Of a stretch of DNA of 64,000 nucleotides, positions 37,947 to 47,770 are shown in pieces. How positions within the stretch are numbered: position 1 is the stretch's first letter; each line of letters begins with the position of its first letter. The stretch lies in NCBI RefSeq assembly GCF_003096715.1, contig NZ_QEOL01000002.1, positions 397,398-461,397 on the forward strand, read 5' to 3'. The position numbers were made by a program, and so were the translations under genes. The notes under the pieces are model-generated. The model was not told the origin of the DNA, ran no database searches, and saw nothing but the letters and a program-made list of their open reading frames with translations. Source of the stretch: Paraburkholderia silvatlantica (lineage in GTDB: Bacteria; Pseudomonadota; Gammaproteobacteria; Burkholderiales; Burkholderiaceae).

Positions 37947-38849
37947 CTATGCCGCGAAAGCGAAGAGTGGATGCGTATTCAGACTCGAGGCCACCGCGCT
38001 TCTCCAGTCCGGTTGTTCCGCAAGCAGTCTGGCTTGTGCCGATTCTGCTTCGGACCGACTGGCGAATGCTGCAAAAACGCTGGCACCCGACCCGGTCATC
38101 CGCGCGGGTGCGATGCTGTTCGAGATACCCTCAAACCATCGAAGCACCTGCGCTACTTCCGCGTATTTTCCTGCGACAACCGCTTGCATATCGTTATGAC
38201 CGAAGCTGTCCGGCCATCCGTCTAGCGCTGCTTGCTGTGCAAGAAAGACTGCTATTTTGCAGGTCTTTGTGTCCCTTGTCAATGACTTTTCGGAAAAAAT
38301 CTCGGCAGTAGGTACATGAACCTGCGGCGTCACGACCAAAAAATGACGCGGGGGCAATTGTACAGCCTCGAGGGCTTCGCCAACACCCTCCGCGAACGCA
38401 TTTTTTCCGAACACGAAGAAGGGCACGTCCGCACCCAGCTTGAGTGCGAGCGCCTGCAATTCCTCGCGCTGCAGGTTGAGCTTCCAGAGGCGGTTGAGCG
38501 CGAGCAGCGTCGTGGCTGCGTCCGAGCTGCCGCCGCCGAGACCCGCGCCCATCGGCAGACGCTTCTCGATATCGATCTCGACGCCCTCGCTCGTGCCCGT
38601 ATGTTGCTTGAGCAGCGTCGCGGCGCGCACGGTGAGGTCGTGCTCGGCCGGTACGCCTTCCACTTCCACGGTGCGCATGATGCGGCCGTCGTGGCGGCGA
38701 GTGAAATGCAGCGTGTCGCCCCAGTCGAGCAACTGGAACACGGTCTGCAGATCGTGATAGCCATTGGGACGGCGGCCCGTGATGTGCAGGAAGAGATTGA
38801 GTTTCGCGGGCGCCAGGCAGTCGCGCAGCGAGTCCTGAGTTTCGATCAT
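37947..38849 (-). CDS. ispE: 4-diphosphocytidyl-2-C-methyl-D-erythritol kinase
   Basis: GHMP kinase of the non-mevalonate isoprenoid pathway. 300 residues; [24 protein letters not shown] opens the protein, the ATP loop is [15 protein letters not shown], and a late [10 protein letters not shown] motif closes the fold. Encoded between lolB and the tRNA-Gln gene on the same strand. The gene is less GC-rich near its 3' end than its neighbours. Confidence 0.95.
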   Translation of the reverse strand: MIETQDSLRDCLAPAKLNLFLHITGRRPNGYHDLQTVFQLLDWGDTLHFTRRHDGRIMRTVEVEGVPAEHDLTVRAATLLKQHTGTSEGVEIDIEKRLPMGAGLGGGSSDAATTLLALNRLWKLNLQREELQALALKLGADVPFFVFGKNAFAEGVGEALEAVQLPPRHFLVVTPQVHVPTAEIFSEKSLTRDTKTCKIAVFLAQQAALDGWPDSFGHNDMQAVVAGKYAEVAQVLRWFEGISNSIAPARMTGSGASVFAAFASRSEAESAQARLLAEQPDWRSAVASSLNTHPLFAFAA

Positions 38850-38941
38850 GATGCTCTTGGGGGGATGCCCTGGATTCTGGCCGGCGCGTGCCGGCCAGAT
38901 ATTGCTGATGAGAGACGGTTGCTGGACAGTCTGCGGCCCGC

Positions 38942-39604
38942 TTACTGGTCGAGCACGAGCTTGATCTGGAGCGGCGGGACTTCGCGCGTGAGATTGACGC
39001 GCTTCACGTCATTGGACGGCGCGTCCGCGTAGGCGACGTAATCGATGGTCCAGCCGTCCTGTTCGATCTGCGAAAGCCGCTGCGGATTCTGCGGGTCGGG
39101 CATGGTGCGCGCGTGCGACGTGGGCGCGACCGAAGGCTGCAGCCAGTAGCGCAGCCCTTCCACGGGCAGGGCGAAGCCGAGCGCCTGCTGCATGAGCGTG
39201 CTCACGTTGTCGGCCGTGAGCGGCTGGCGGTTAGGCAGTTCCAGCGTGGCTTGCGATGGTGCGGAGGTGACGAGCGCGAGTGTCTGGCCGAGCGGATTGA
39301 GCAGTTGCAGCGTTACCGTCGAATCGGTCTCGTGCCAGTCGAAGTTGCCGTACGCATTGCGCTGCTGGCCGTTCTGGTCGACGTATTGCACGGCGAAGCG
39401 GCCATGATAGGCGCGACTCGTCTGCGTAGTGAGCGAGGTCGTGGCGTTCGAGGTGGACGGCTGGCGCGGCGGTTGTTGCGTCGCGCAGCCCGCGAGTACG
39501 AGGAGCGCAGCCGCCGCTGCGCCGAGCGACGCGCGCCGTACGAGGCGGGCCGCGCGCGCAGCGGGGAGGACCTTGGGGGAAACCGAAGTGAAAAAATCTG
39601 CCAT
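38942..39604 (-). CDS. lolB: Outer-membrane lipoprotein LolB
   Basis: Receives lipoproteins from LolA and inserts them in the outer membrane. 220 residues with a signal peptide ending LLVLAGC (lipobox), then a LolB beta-domain ([41 protein letters not shown]). Start at 39604 overlaps the upstream gene's TGA by one base (TGATG), so translation is coupled. Fits the lolB-ispE order. Confidence 0.93.
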   Translation of the reverse strand: MADFFTSVSPKVLPAARAARLVRRASLGAAAAALLVLAGCATQQPPRQPSTSNATTSLTTQTSRAYHGRFAVQYVDQNGQQRNAYGNFDWHETDSTVTLQLLNPLGQTLALVTSAPSQATLELPNRQPLTADNVSTLMQQALGFALPVEGLRYWLQPSVAPTSHARTMPDPQNPQRLSQIEQDGWTIDYVAYADAPSNDVKRVNLTREVPPLQIKLVLDQ

Positions 39605-41439
39605 CAGAGATCGTTGACCTGGAGGCGCTTGAGCGTTTTCAGGAGCGTGTCGTTGTCGGGTTCGAGCTTGCGGGCCTCGCGCCACGCGGCGCGCGCGCCG
39701 TCCTGGTCGCCGTTTTTCCACAGCACTTCGCCGAGGTGCGCGCCAATTTCCGCGTTCGGCTGGAGGCTGTAGGCCTTGCGCAGGAGCTTGATCGCGTCGG
39801 CATTGTCGCCCAGGCGGTATTTCACCCAGCCCACGCTGTCCATGATGAACGCGTCGTCCGGTGCGAGCGACGAGGCTTTTTCCACCAGTTTGTCGGCTTC
39901 CTGCAGGCGCTGATTGCGGTCCGCGAGCGAGTATCCGAGGGCGTTGTAGGCCTGCGGATTGTCGGGCTGCGTCTTGATCAGCTTGCGCAGCTGCGCTTCC
40001 ATGACGTCGTATTGGCCGGTCTTTTCCGCGGCCATTGCGTAGTCATAGGTGAGGTCCGGGTCGTCCGGGAAATCGGCGGTCGCCTTCGCAAGGCGTGCCT
40101 CGGCCTCCGGGTAGCGCTTCGCGTCGAACAGGATCGCGGCATCGGTGCGCGCGATCAGCGCCTGGTCGCGCGGATCGTCGGCATGAATGCTCGCGAGCTG
40201 ACGGCGCGCGTCGTCGGTCTTGCCTTCCTTGTCCAGGATCTGCGCGCGCGTGATCTGGGCCGGCACATACTGCTGGCTGTTCGGCTGGATCTTGTCGAGC
40301 CACTTTTGCGCGCCGGCGTCGTCCTTCTGCTCGACCGACAGTTGCGCGAGATAGATATAGGCCTGACCGGGGTCGGCGGCCGGATTCTTCTCGGCAAGTT
40401 GTGCGTATTGCGTCAGATACTTCTGCGCCGCGTCGAACTTCTTTTGCTGCACGTTGATGAGCGCGAGCGCCATGAGCGGCATCAGGTCGTTCGCGTTGTC
40501 CTTGTGCAGGATCTCGAACTGCTTCTGTGCGTCGTCGAGGCGGTCGGCTGCGAGATAGGTCTGTGCGAGCGCGAGACGGCCTTCGCGCGACTTCGGGTTC
40601 TGCTGGACGTACTTTTCGATCGACGCAATGCCTTCGGCGCGCTCCTCCGGCCCCATCTGCGCGAGCATCAGCGCGGCGGGAAGGTAGTCGGGCTTGAGCG
40701 TGAGCGCCTGCTCGAACGACTTGCGCGCACCGGGCGCGTCGTCGGCGAGCAGTTGCTGGCGGCCGATCGCGAGCTGTGCCTCGGGGCGGCTCATGTCGTC
40801 CTTGAGCAGCGCTTTGAGCACGTTCAGGCCGCCCACGCGATTGGGGCCGCGCGAAAGCAGAAGCTGCAGCGAGAGGATGGCCTGGCCGCGGCTGTCGGCG
40901 GGTACTTTCGCCAGTTCGCGCGCGAGCAGCGGCTGGGCGTCGTCGGGCCTGCCGGCGAGCACGAGCAGCGAAGCGTCGAGTTGCGCCGCGCGCTCGGAGT
41001 CGGGCGCGTACTGCTGCCAGAGCTGGACCGCGGTCAGGGCGTCGGACGGGCTTTGCGCCGCGAGCGCGATTTCGGTCGCGCGCTGCGCCATGCGCGGATC
41101 GTGCGTGTCGCGCGTGAGCGCGAGATACGTTTGAAAGGCGGGCGCAGGCTGGTCGCGCTGCAGCGCGATCTCCGCGGCGAGCACCTGGAAGACGATCTGG
41201 CTCGACAGCGCAACGCCCGGCAGGTCCTTCTTCTCGTCGGGCGAGGTGGGGCCGAAAGCGTCCGGCATGCTGACGGAAGTGTCGTCCGTGTCGGGGGACG
41301 GATCCTGCGCATACGCGCTCGACGTGGTCAAGGCCCAGGCGGCGAGAACCGCGGCGCCAACGAGGCGACGCGCGAAGGAGGCAGGCACGCGCGGCGTCGC
41401 GGGACGCTTCGCGAACAGCTTAACGAAAGACAGTTCCAT
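39604..41439 (-). CDS. Tetratricopeptide repeat protein, exported
   Basis: 611 residues: a signal peptide (about 1-49, ending SSAYAQD), then helical TPR repeats across most of the length, with TPR-like spacing such as PDYLPAALMLAQMG, PQAYNALGYSLADRNQ and PNAEIGAHLGEVLWKNGD. Probably a periplasmic or outer-membrane-associated scaffold; its partner is unknown. Co-translated with lolB, suggesting an envelope role. Divergent from mutM. Confidence 0.88.
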   Translation of the reverse strand: MELSFVKLFAKRPATPRVPASFARRLVGAAVLAAWALTTSSAYAQDPSPDTDDTSVSMPDAFGPTSPDEKKDLPGVALSSQIVFQVLAAEIALQRDQPAPAFQTYLALTRDTHDPRMAQRATEIALAAQSPSDALTAVQLWQQYAPDSERAAQLDASLLVLAGRPDDAQPLLARELAKVPADSRGQAILSLQLLLSRGPNRVGGLNVLKALLKDDMSRPEAQLAIGRQQLLADDAPGARKSFEQALTLKPDYLPAALMLAQMGPEERAEGIASIEKYVQQNPKSREGRLALAQTYLAADRLDDAQKQFEILHKDNANDLMPLMALALINVQQKKFDAAQKYLTQYAQLAEKNPAADPGQAYIYLAQLSVEQKDDAGAQKWLDKIQPNSQQYVPAQITRAQILDKEGKTDDARRQLASIHADDPRDQALIARTDAAILFDAKRYPEAEARLAKATADFPDDPDLTYDYAMAAEKTGQYDVMEAQLRKLIKTQPDNPQAYNALGYSLADRNQRLQEADKLVEKASSLAPDDAFIMDSVGWVKYRLGDNADAIKLLRKAYSLQPNAEIGAHLGEVLWKNGDQDGARAAWREARKLEPDNDTLLKTLKRLQVNDL

Positions 41440-41561
41440 GGAATTCCGTCGAATGTTTCGGTCGATTGTAACGCGCTGGCTACAATACGCGCACAACGCG
41501 CACACACGTTCACGCAAGTTGCAGACCAACCCGGACCAGCATCCGAATCAGGCCGCCAGAC

Positions 41562-42392
41562 ATGCCAGAGTTGCCAGAAGTTGAGGTTACCCGAAGGGGG
41601 ATCGAACCGTGGGTCGCGGGCCGCCGCGTCGAGCGTGTGGAGGTGCGCAACCCCGCATTGCGCTGGCCTGTGCCTGCCACGCTCGCCCGTACGCTGCGCG
41701 GCCGCACGATACGTTCGGTTGGCCGGCGCGGCAAATATTTGCTGTTCGAGGTCGACGAGGGCTGGTTCATCGTGCACCTCGGCATGACCGGCACGCTGCG
41801 CGTGCTGCGCAATCTGCCGAAGCCGCCTGCCGCGGAGAAACACGATCACGTCGACTGGTTCTTCGACGACTTCACGCTGCGCTTTCGCGACCCGCGCCGT
41901 TTCGGCGCCGTGCTCTGGCACCCGCGCGAGGCCGGCGACGTGCTCGGCCATCCGCTGCTGGCGGGGCTCGGCATCGAGCCGTTCATGCCGGCCTTCGACG
42001 GCGCGCTGCTCTTTCGCGAGACCCGCGGCCGCAAGGTCGCCGTCAAGCAGGCGCTTCTCGCGGGCGATATCGTGGTGGGCGTTGGCAATATCTACGCTTC
42101 GGAAAGCTTGTTCCGCGCCGGCATCCGGCCGACGACACCGGCGGGCCGCATTTCGCTCGCGCGTTACGAACTGCTCGCGGATGCCGTGCGCGCCGTGCTC
42201 GCCTCGGCCATCGAGAAGGGCGGCAGCACGCTGCGCGACTTCGTCGGCAGCAACGGCGAAAGCGGCTATTTCCAGCTCGAATACTTCGTTTATGACCGCG
42301 CAGGCCAACCCTGCCGCGTGTGCGGCACGCCGATCAAACAGATCGTGCAGGGCCAGCGTTCCACTTACTTCTGTCCGCGCTGCCAGCGTTGA
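41562..42392 (+). CDS. mutM: Formamidopyrimidine-DNA glycosylase
   Basis: Base-excision enzyme removing 8-oxoguanine and FaPy. 276 residues starting with [13 protein letters not shown] (catalytic Pro2/Glu3 after Met removal), a helix-two-turn-helix with [15 protein letters not shown] and a C-terminal zinc finger CRVCGTPI...CPRCQ. A TACAAT element (41481-41486) is a likely -10. mutY follows 15 bp later, so both enzymes of the GO repair system are made together. Confidence 0.97.
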   Translation: MPELPEVEVTRRGIEPWVAGRRVERVEVRNPALRWPVPATLARTLRGRTIRSVGRRGKYLLFEVDEGWFIVHLGMTGTLRVLRNLPKPPAAEKHDHVDWFFDDFTLRFRDPRRFGAVLWHPREAGDVLGHPLLAGLGIEPFMPAFDGALLFRETRGRKVAVKQALLAGDIVVGVGNIYASESLFRAGIRPTTPAGRISLARYELLADAVRAVLASAIEKGGSTLRDFVGSNGESGYFQLEYFVYDRAGQPCRVCGTPIKQIVQGQRSTYFCPRCQR

Positions 42393-42407
42393 GCGCCAGG
42401 CTTTTCC

Positions 42408-43541
42408 ATGTACCGAACATCGTCCACTTCCGCGCCGCTGCCGGCTGGCGCGTATCCCGCTGAACTGCTCACCGGTTTCGCGCCGCGCCTGATCGCCTGG
42501 CAGCGCGAGCATGGCCGTCACGACCTGCCATGGCAGAACACGCGCGACCCGTACCGCATCTGGCTCTCGGAGATCATGCTGCAGCAGACCCAGGTCTCGA
42601 CCGTGATTCCGTACTATGCGCGTTTTCTCGAGCGCTTTCCCACGGTCGAGGCGCTCGCCGCCGCACCCGACGACGACGTGATGGCGCTCTGGGCCGGTCT
42701 CGGCTATTACTCGCGCGCGCGCAATCTGCACCGCTGCGCGCAGGTCGTGGCCGATACCTGCGGCGGCAAGTTTCCTTCGACGGTCGAGGCGCTCGCAGCG
42801 TTGCCCGGTATCGGCCGATCGACGGCGGCGGCGATCGCGTCGTTCGCGTTCGGCGCGCGCGAGACGATTCTGGACGGCAACGTGAAACGCGTGCTCGCGC
42901 GCGTGTTCGGCGTGGAAGGCTTTCCTGGCGAAAAGCGCATCGAGAACGCGATGTGGGCGCTCGCCGAAACGCTCGTGCCGGGTCCCGAAGCGAGCGACGC
43001 CGACGTGAGCGCATACACGCAAGGCTTGATGGATCTTGGCGCGACGCTGTGCGGGCGCGGCAAGCCCGACTGCGAGCGCTGCCCGTTCTCCGGCGACTGC
43101 GTGGCGAAGACGACGGGACGTCAGCGCGCGCTGCCCGCCGCGCGCCCGAAGAAGGCCGTGCCTACGCGGCGCACATGGATGCTCGTGCTGCTCGACGGCG
43201 ATGCCGTCATGCTGGAGAAGCGCCCGCCATCGGGTATCTGGGGCGGATTGTGGAGCTTGCCCGAGGCCGCGGACGAACCCGCGCTCGCCGAGCGCGCGCG
43301 CGACTTCGGCGTGACGCAGGAGGGCGCGGCGTCGAGCTCCGCGCTCATGCCGCTCACGCATACGTTCACGCACTTCAAGCTCGACATCGAGCCGCGCGTG
43401 ATCGAACTCAAGCGTAATGCCGCGCCGCTGGAAGCCAACGATGGGCAGACAGCATGGGTGCCGCTCGGCAAGATCGACGCGTATGGCGTGCCCGCGCCGG
43501 TGCGCAAGCTGCTCGACGGTTTGCGTGGACCGCTGATCTAA
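42408..43541 (+). CDS. mutY: A/G-specific adenine glycosylase
   Basis: Removes adenine mispaired with 8-oxoguanine. 377 residues. The catalytic glutamate is in SEIMLQQTQVSTVI, the HhH motif is LAALPGIGRSTAAAIAS, the catalytic Asp is in LDGNVKRVLARVFG, and the 4Fe-4S ligands are CGRGKPDCERCPFSGDC (spacing 6-2-5). A C-terminal Nudix-like domain (about 255-375) recognises the damaged strand. Directly follows mutM. Confidence 0.97.
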   Translation: MYRTSSTSAPLPAGAYPAELLTGFAPRLIAWQREHGRHDLPWQNTRDPYRIWLSEIMLQQTQVSTVIPYYARFLERFPTVEALAAAPDDDVMALWAGLGYYSRARNLHRCAQVVADTCGGKFPSTVEALAALPGIGRSTAAAIASFAFGARETILDGNVKRVLARVFGVEGFPGEKRIENAMWALAETLVPGPEASDADVSAYTQGLMDLGATLCGRGKPDCERCPFSGDCVAKTTGRQRALPAARPKKAVPTRRTWMLVLLDGDAVMLEKRPPSGIWGGLWSLPEAADEPALAERARDFGVTQEGAASSSALMPLTHTFTHFKLDIEPRVIELKRNAAPLEANDGQTAWVPLGKIDAYGVPAPVRKLLDGLRGPLI

Positions 43542-43570
43542 GTCGGCGAGTCAGCGGCATCAACGCTGCG

Positions 43571-44209
43571 TCAAAGCAGCTGATGCTGCTGCATGTAGTG
43601 ATGCACGATTTCGATACGCGCGCCCGCGTCGCTCAACTCCATGAGCTTCTGACGCGCGCGCAGCGCGATCGGCAGCACCTCGGCCAGACGGTTCGATACC
43701 CACGAGGGATCGTCGAAGCGGAACGGCTCGGCGAACGGCAGGCTCGCGGGATCGCGCTCGCGGATCGTCGCGATGATGCGCTCGAGCACTTCCGCACACG
43801 CGCCGAATTGCGCGAGCTGTTTGCCGCCTTCCAGCGGAATGTCTTCGGGGATCAGTTCGGCCATGCCCACGAGCAGGCCGTCGGCTTCCACGCGATGCGA
43901 GAGCAGATGAAAGCGCTGCGTGCCGTGAGCCTGGATGTGCAGCATGCCGACGGTCTCGACATCGCACTGCTCGATGAGCGCGAGGCAGCCAACGGATTCG
44001 GGTACGGCAGCCGTCTCGTCGGGCTGGGCGACTTCCGCGCCGCTTTTGAGCAGGCACACGCCGAACGGCGTGTGCTCGCGCAGGCACTCGCTCGCCATGT
44101 CCAGGTATCGCGCTTCGAAGATCTTCAGCGGCAGCAGGCCGCCGGGAAACAGCACCGTATGCAGCGGGAACAACGGCAAATCGGCAAGCACGGCAGGAGA
44201 CGAGGACAT
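43571..44209 (-). CDS. Lon-protease substrate-binding (LON N-terminal) domain protein
   Basis: 212 residues made only of the Lon N domain: LPLFPLHTVLFPGGLLPLKIFEARYLDM is the classic opening, followed by the beta-rich core and a helical bundle. No ATPase or protease domain is present. Such standalone LON-N proteins are of unknown function and may bind substrates. Convergent with mutY, upstream of rapZ. Confidence 0.88.
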   Translation of the reverse strand: MSSSPAVLADLPLFPLHTVLFPGGLLPLKIFEARYLDMASECLREHTPFGVCLLKSGAEVAQPDETAAVPESVGCLALIEQCDVETVGMLHIQAHGTQRFHLLSHRVEADGLLVGMAELIPEDIPLEGGKQLAQFGACAEVLERIIATIRERDPASLPFAEPFRFDDPSWVSNRLAEVLPIALRARQKLMELSDAGARIEIVHHYMQQHQLL

Positions 44210-44251
44210 GGCGCAACGCTTTCGGTTAAGGGCCGCGCGATGCGCAGCCGG

Positions 44252-45145
44252 TTAGGCGATCAGCCGTGACGACTCTCCGACATCGAGAGGCGCGTCGCGG
44301 TGGCGCACGATAACGTTCGACTCGCCGGCAAAGCGTGTGGCGAGTGTCTGGGCGATGTACACCGATCGATGCTGTCCGCCCGTGCAGCCAATTGCAACGG
44401 TGAGATAGCTGCGGTTGTCGGCGCGAAAATGCGGCAGCCATTTCGCGACGAACGCGTAGACATCGTCGATCATTTCATGGACGGCCGGCTGCGCATTCAG
44501 AAAGTCGATCACGGGCTGATCGAGCCCGGTGAGCGGCCGCAGGCGGGCGTCGTAATGCGGGTTCGGCAACGTGCGCACGTCGAACACGAGGTCCGCGTCG
44601 AGCGGCACCCCGCGCTTGAAGCCGAACGATTCGAACGTGAGCATGAGCGAGCCGCGCTCGCCTTCGACGAACACCTTCACCCACTGGCGCAGCGCGTTGG
44701 CGCTCAGGTTGCTCGTGTCGACCTGATGGCCGAATTCGGCGAGATTCGAGACGAGTTCGCGCTCGTGCTCGATCGCTTCTTCGAGCGACTTGAGCATGCC
44801 CACGTTCGCGTCGTGCGCAGCGGAGCCCGAAAGTGGATGGCGGCGGCGCGTTTCCGAGAAGCGCTGGATGAGCGACTGCGTGCTCGCATTGAGAAAGAGT
44901 ACGCGCACGTCGTGGCGAAGCGCGAGGTCGCGGATCATCTCCGGCATGTCGTCGAACGACGAACTCGAGCGCGCATCGATAGCGACGGCGAGGCATTCAT
45001 AGCCGTCGTCGCTAAGATATTGGGCGAGTTGCGGCAGAAAGCGTGGCGGCAGATTATCGACGCAATAGTAGCCGACGTCTTCGAGCGCATTGAGCGCCAC
45101 TGACTTGCCGGAACCCGAAATGCCGGTGATCAGGATGATACGCAT
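44252..45145 (-). CDS. rapZ: RNase adapter protein RapZ (YvcJ family)
   Basis: 297 residues. P-loop GISGSGKS at residues 8-15, a second nucleotide-contact region, and the C-terminal domain with [13 protein letters not shown]. RapZ of E. coli binds GlcN-6-P and directs RNase E to the GlmZ sRNA, controlling GlmS. Gene order rapZ-hprK-ptsN is the usual one here and matches the presence of the nag genes in this window, though the sRNA partners are not visible. Confidence 0.95.
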   Translation of the reverse strand: MRIILITGISGSGKSVALNALEDVGYYCVDNLPPRFLPQLAQYLSDDGYECLAVAIDARSSSSFDDMPEMIRDLALRHDVRVLFLNASTQSLIQRFSETRRRHPLSGSAAHDANVGMLKSLEEAIEHERELVSNLAEFGHQVDTSNLSANALRQWVKVFVEGERGSLMLTFESFGFKRGVPLDADLVFDVRTLPNPHYDARLRPLTGLDQPVIDFLNAQPAVHEMIDDVYAFVAKWLPHFRADNRSYLTVAIGCTGGQHRSVYIAQTLATRFAGESNVIVRHRDAPLDVGESSRLIA

Positions 45146-45240
45146 GGGAGAGTCGATGAACCCGATTGGGTCATCATAGCATCCGGGCCGCGCGCCTGTA
45201 CGGGCTCTCCGGGCCGCAGGCGCTCGTTTCGAGCGCGCGC

Positions 45241-45268
45241 GCCTCGCCGGCCGCGCCTCGCCGGCCGC
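45241..45268. repeat. Perfect tandem duplication of 14 bp
   Basis: GCCTCGCCGGCCGC occurs twice head to tail in the rapZ-hprK spacer. Likely a replication-slippage duplication in GC-rich non-coding DNA. Confidence 0.6.
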
Positions 45269-45279
45269 CGCGTCGGGCG

Positions 45280-46248
45280 TCAGATCAGCTTGCCGGGAAA
45301 CTGGCTGTCGGGGTCCTGCATGGCGAGACGCTGGCGGTCCATGAAGTCGCGCAGGGTGTCGATGCCGCGCAACTGCAGGATCGTGTTGCGCACGGCGGCC
45401 TCGACCAGCACGGCGAGGTTGCGGCCCGCGGCCACCTGGATCGTGACCTTGCTGATGGGCAGGCCGAGCACGTCGACGGTCTGGCTCTCCAGCGGCAGAC
45501 GCTGGAATTCGCCGTCCGGGCGGCGCACGAGCTGCACGATGAGCTTGAGCTTCATCTTCCGGCGCACGGCCGTTTCACCGAAGATCGTCTTGATGTCGAG
45601 CAGGCCGAGGCCGCGCACTTCGAGCAGGTTCTGCAGGAGCGGCGGGCAGCGGCCCTCGACGAAATCGGGGCCGAGGCGCACGAAGTCCACGGCGTCGTCG
45701 GCCACGAGGCCATGGCCGCGGCTGATCAGCTCCAGACCCAGCTCGCTCTTGCCGAGGCCCGAGTCACCCGTGAGCAGCACGCCCATGCCGAGAATGTCGA
45801 GAAACACGCCGTGCAGCGTCGCGCGCGGCGCGAGTATGCGCGACATGTAGAGGCGCAGGCTGTCGATGACGGTGGCCGCCGACATCGGCGTGGTGAAGAG
45901 CGGCGTGGAGGAACGCGTACAGCGCAGCACCAGTTCGGGCGGCGCGGTCATGCCGTCGGCAACCACGAGGAACGGCGGTTCGAGCGCGATCAGCTCCGCC
46001 ATGTGGCGCGAGCGGTCTTCGTCGGTCTGGCGCTGGTAGTAGTGGATTTCGGCGTCGCCGAGCACCTGGATGCGGTTCGGGTGGATCAGGTTCAGGTGGC
46101 CGACGAGGTCCGCGCTCGCCGTGGCCGTGGCCACCGTCTCGGTCGAAAAGCCGCGTTCCCAGCCTTCGTGCCCCGTCAGCCAGCTCAGTTTCAGCGTGGT
46201 GGCGTTGTCGTCGAAGATGCTTTGGGCGTTGATGCTGGAAGTGTCCAT
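45280..46248 (-). CDS. hprK: HPr kinase/phosphorylase
   Basis: 322 residues. Walker [16 protein letters not shown], the HPrK signature region [18 protein letters not shown], and [13 protein letters not shown]. In betaproteobacteria HprK phosphorylates a serine of HPr and links PTS flux to regulation; no ptsH lies next to it here, but the HPr domain of NagF and any PtsH elsewhere are candidates. Follows ptsN in the same direction. Confidence 0.94.
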   Translation of the reverse strand: MDTSSINAQSIFDDNATTLKLSWLTGHEGWERGFSTETVATATASADLVGHLNLIHPNRIQVLGDAEIHYYQRQTDEDRSRHMAELIALEPPFLVVADGMTAPPELVLRCTRSSTPLFTTPMSAATVIDSLRLYMSRILAPRATLHGVFLDILGMGVLLTGDSGLGKSELGLELISRGHGLVADDAVDFVRLGPDFVEGRCPPLLQNLLEVRGLGLLDIKTIFGETAVRRKMKLKLIVQLVRRPDGEFQRLPLESQTVDVLGLPISKVTIQVAAGRNLAVLVEAAVRNTILQLRGIDTLRDFMDRQRLAMQDPDSQFPGKLI

Positions 46249-46429
46249 GAGTCGGTGACTCCGCGAGATGACTCGCTTAACGGCTGACTGAATTGCTGGC
46301 TAAATAAACCGCGCGGCCTGGATGATTGACGGCTGCCGGCGCCCGGCGCTTCACCCCTGCAACGAGCGTCGAGCGCGCTGTTCGGCCGCGCGTAGCGCGA
46401 CCGCGCCCCGCAAGACGCCGCACATTACA

Positions 46430-46885
46430 TCAAGGTTGCCACTGGGTGAGCAGGCGATGCAACGTTTCGCGGTCTTCTTCCGTATGGAGCCGCTCACGCG
46501 TTTCGCGATCCGACAACAGTTGTGCGATCTCGGACAGGATTTCAAGATGCTGCTGCGTCGCCTGTTCGGGCACGAGCAGGAAGATCAGGAGCGAGACGGG
46601 CTGACCGTCTGGCGCTTCGAAGGCGATTGGCTCAGCGAGGCGCACGAAGGCGGCCTGCGGCTGCTTCAGGCCCTTGATGCGGCCGTGCGGGATCGCGACG
46701 CCTTCGCCGAGGCCCGTGGAGCCGAGGCGCTCGCGCGCGAAAAGATTATCGGTAACCGTGCTGCGGGCGATGCCGTTCTGGTTTTCGAAGATCAGGCCAG
46801 CCTGTTCGAAGACGCGTTTCTTGCTGGTGACGGACAGGCCGACGACGACGTTCTCGATGGGAAGTATTTTGGCTAAACGATTCAT
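46430..46885 (-). CDS. ptsN: PTS IIA-like nitrogen-regulatory protein PtsN (EIIA-Ntr)
   Basis: 151 residues; the phosphorylated histidine is in GEGVAIPHGRIKG and PDGQPVSLLIFLLVPE is the conserved core. Part of the PTS-Ntr chain that adjusts potassium, phosphate and nitrogen responses. Start at 46885 (MNRLAKILP). The gap to hpf contains a terminator, so ptsN likely has its own promoter even though it sits in the hpf-ptsN-hprK order. Confidence 0.95.
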   Translation of the reverse strand: MNRLAKILPIENVVVGLSVTSKKRVFEQAGLIFENQNGIARSTVTDNLFARERLGSTGLGEGVAIPHGRIKGLKQPQAAFVRLAEPIAFEAPDGQPVSLLIFLLVPEQATQQHLEILSEIAQLLSDRETRERLHTEEDRETLHRLLTQWQP

Positions 46886-47238
46886 GTTGGCAGGCGAAAA
46901 CGTGGCCTGAATGCTCCGCACCCCGACAGCTGACCGCTTTGGCGGAAGCTTTGGATCTGGCGACGAAGCCCGGTGCCGGGACCGTGGGGACCTGTTGGCG
47001 CGTTAGACCCCGTAATACGACTGGACCATTATAGAACAAGCGTCCACCCCGATGGTGCGATGCGCCACGCATGAGCGCAACCCTCGTTGCCCGGTTGCAC
47101 CCAGCGGTAAAACCCTGCATTGGGCGTACTCACGAAAAAGCCGCCCGGTCCGGGCGGCTTCGCTTCGAGGGGCGGAGGATCAACTATCGACTCCAGCCCC
47201 GGTTCATGGCGTGAATCGCCACAGACGACATTGTGGGA
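46886..47238. other. 353-bp gap between ptsN and hpf
   Basis: Holds the hpf terminator (47138-47160). No credible gene is seen in either strand; open frames here lack ribosome sites and family resemblance. Confidence 0.6.
47138..47160 (-). terminator. Intrinsic terminator after hpf
   Basis: 10-bp stem AAGCCGCCCG / CGGGCGGCTT with loop GTC; on the minus strand it ends in TTTTT. It separates hpf from ptsN. Confidence 0.85.
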
Positions 47239-47595
47239 TCACTGCGGCGGGATTTCGATGATGGGCGCAGGCTGGTGCTTGATCGCCTCATGTTGATGTC
47301 CCTGCACGCGGTCCTTGTGACGTACGACCTGGCGGTCGAGCTTGTCGACCACGAGATCGATGGCGGCGTACATGTCGCCGTTCGCGCTCTCCACAAATAT
47401 GTCCTTGCCTTTCAGATGAAGGTTCACTTCGACCTTCTGTCTCTTATCCTTTTCCTTATGGTTGTCGACCGAGAGGACCACATTGCCATCGATTACCTGA
47501 TCGAAATGTCTTAGCACCCTGTCCAGTTTGGTGATCACGTATTCTCGCAACGCTGGCGTTACTTCGAGATGGTGTCCACTGATCTTCAGATTCAT
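47239..47595 (-). CDS. hpf: Ribosome hibernation-promoting factor
   Basis: 118 residues of the HPF/YfiA family (short form plus a proline-rich tail). [20 protein letters not shown] and [21 protein letters not shown] match the family. It binds the 30S decoding centre and promotes 100S dimers in stationary phase. Lies between rpoN and ptsN, the standard rpoN-hpf-ptsN location, and ends at a terminator. Confidence 0.95.
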   Translation of the reverse strand: MNLKISGHHLEVTPALREYVITKLDRVLRHFDQVIDGNVVLSVDNHKEKDKRQKVEVNLHLKGKDIFVESANGDMYAAIDLVVDKLDRQVVRHKDRVQGHQHEAIKHQPAPIIEIPPQ

Positions 47596-47743
47596 AGTGC
47601 TTCTCCAGGCTGATGGCCGCGTAACGCGTGAAGTGCGGCAATGCCGGTCGACTGTCTGCCTGTGCGCGGCTCCCCGAAAAGGCCTGCGACGGCGGGCTAA
47701 CTCGGCCGGCCATGTCCGCCAACGGGCGTAGCGGCCGGAAAAC

Positions 47744-47770
47744 GCCTGCTCCGTAAAAGCCGGAACAGGC
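47744..47770 (-). terminator. Weak terminator at the end of rpoN
   Basis: On the minus strand the stop codon runs into GCCTGTTCCG / CGGAGCAGGC (ten positions, one mismatch) followed by GTTTTCC. Probably incomplete termination, letting some transcripts continue into hpf. Confidence 0.5.

Noticed and set aside
38316..39032. Plus-strand 238-codon frame.
   Set aside because: Antisense of ispE and lolB; both minus-strand genes are certain.
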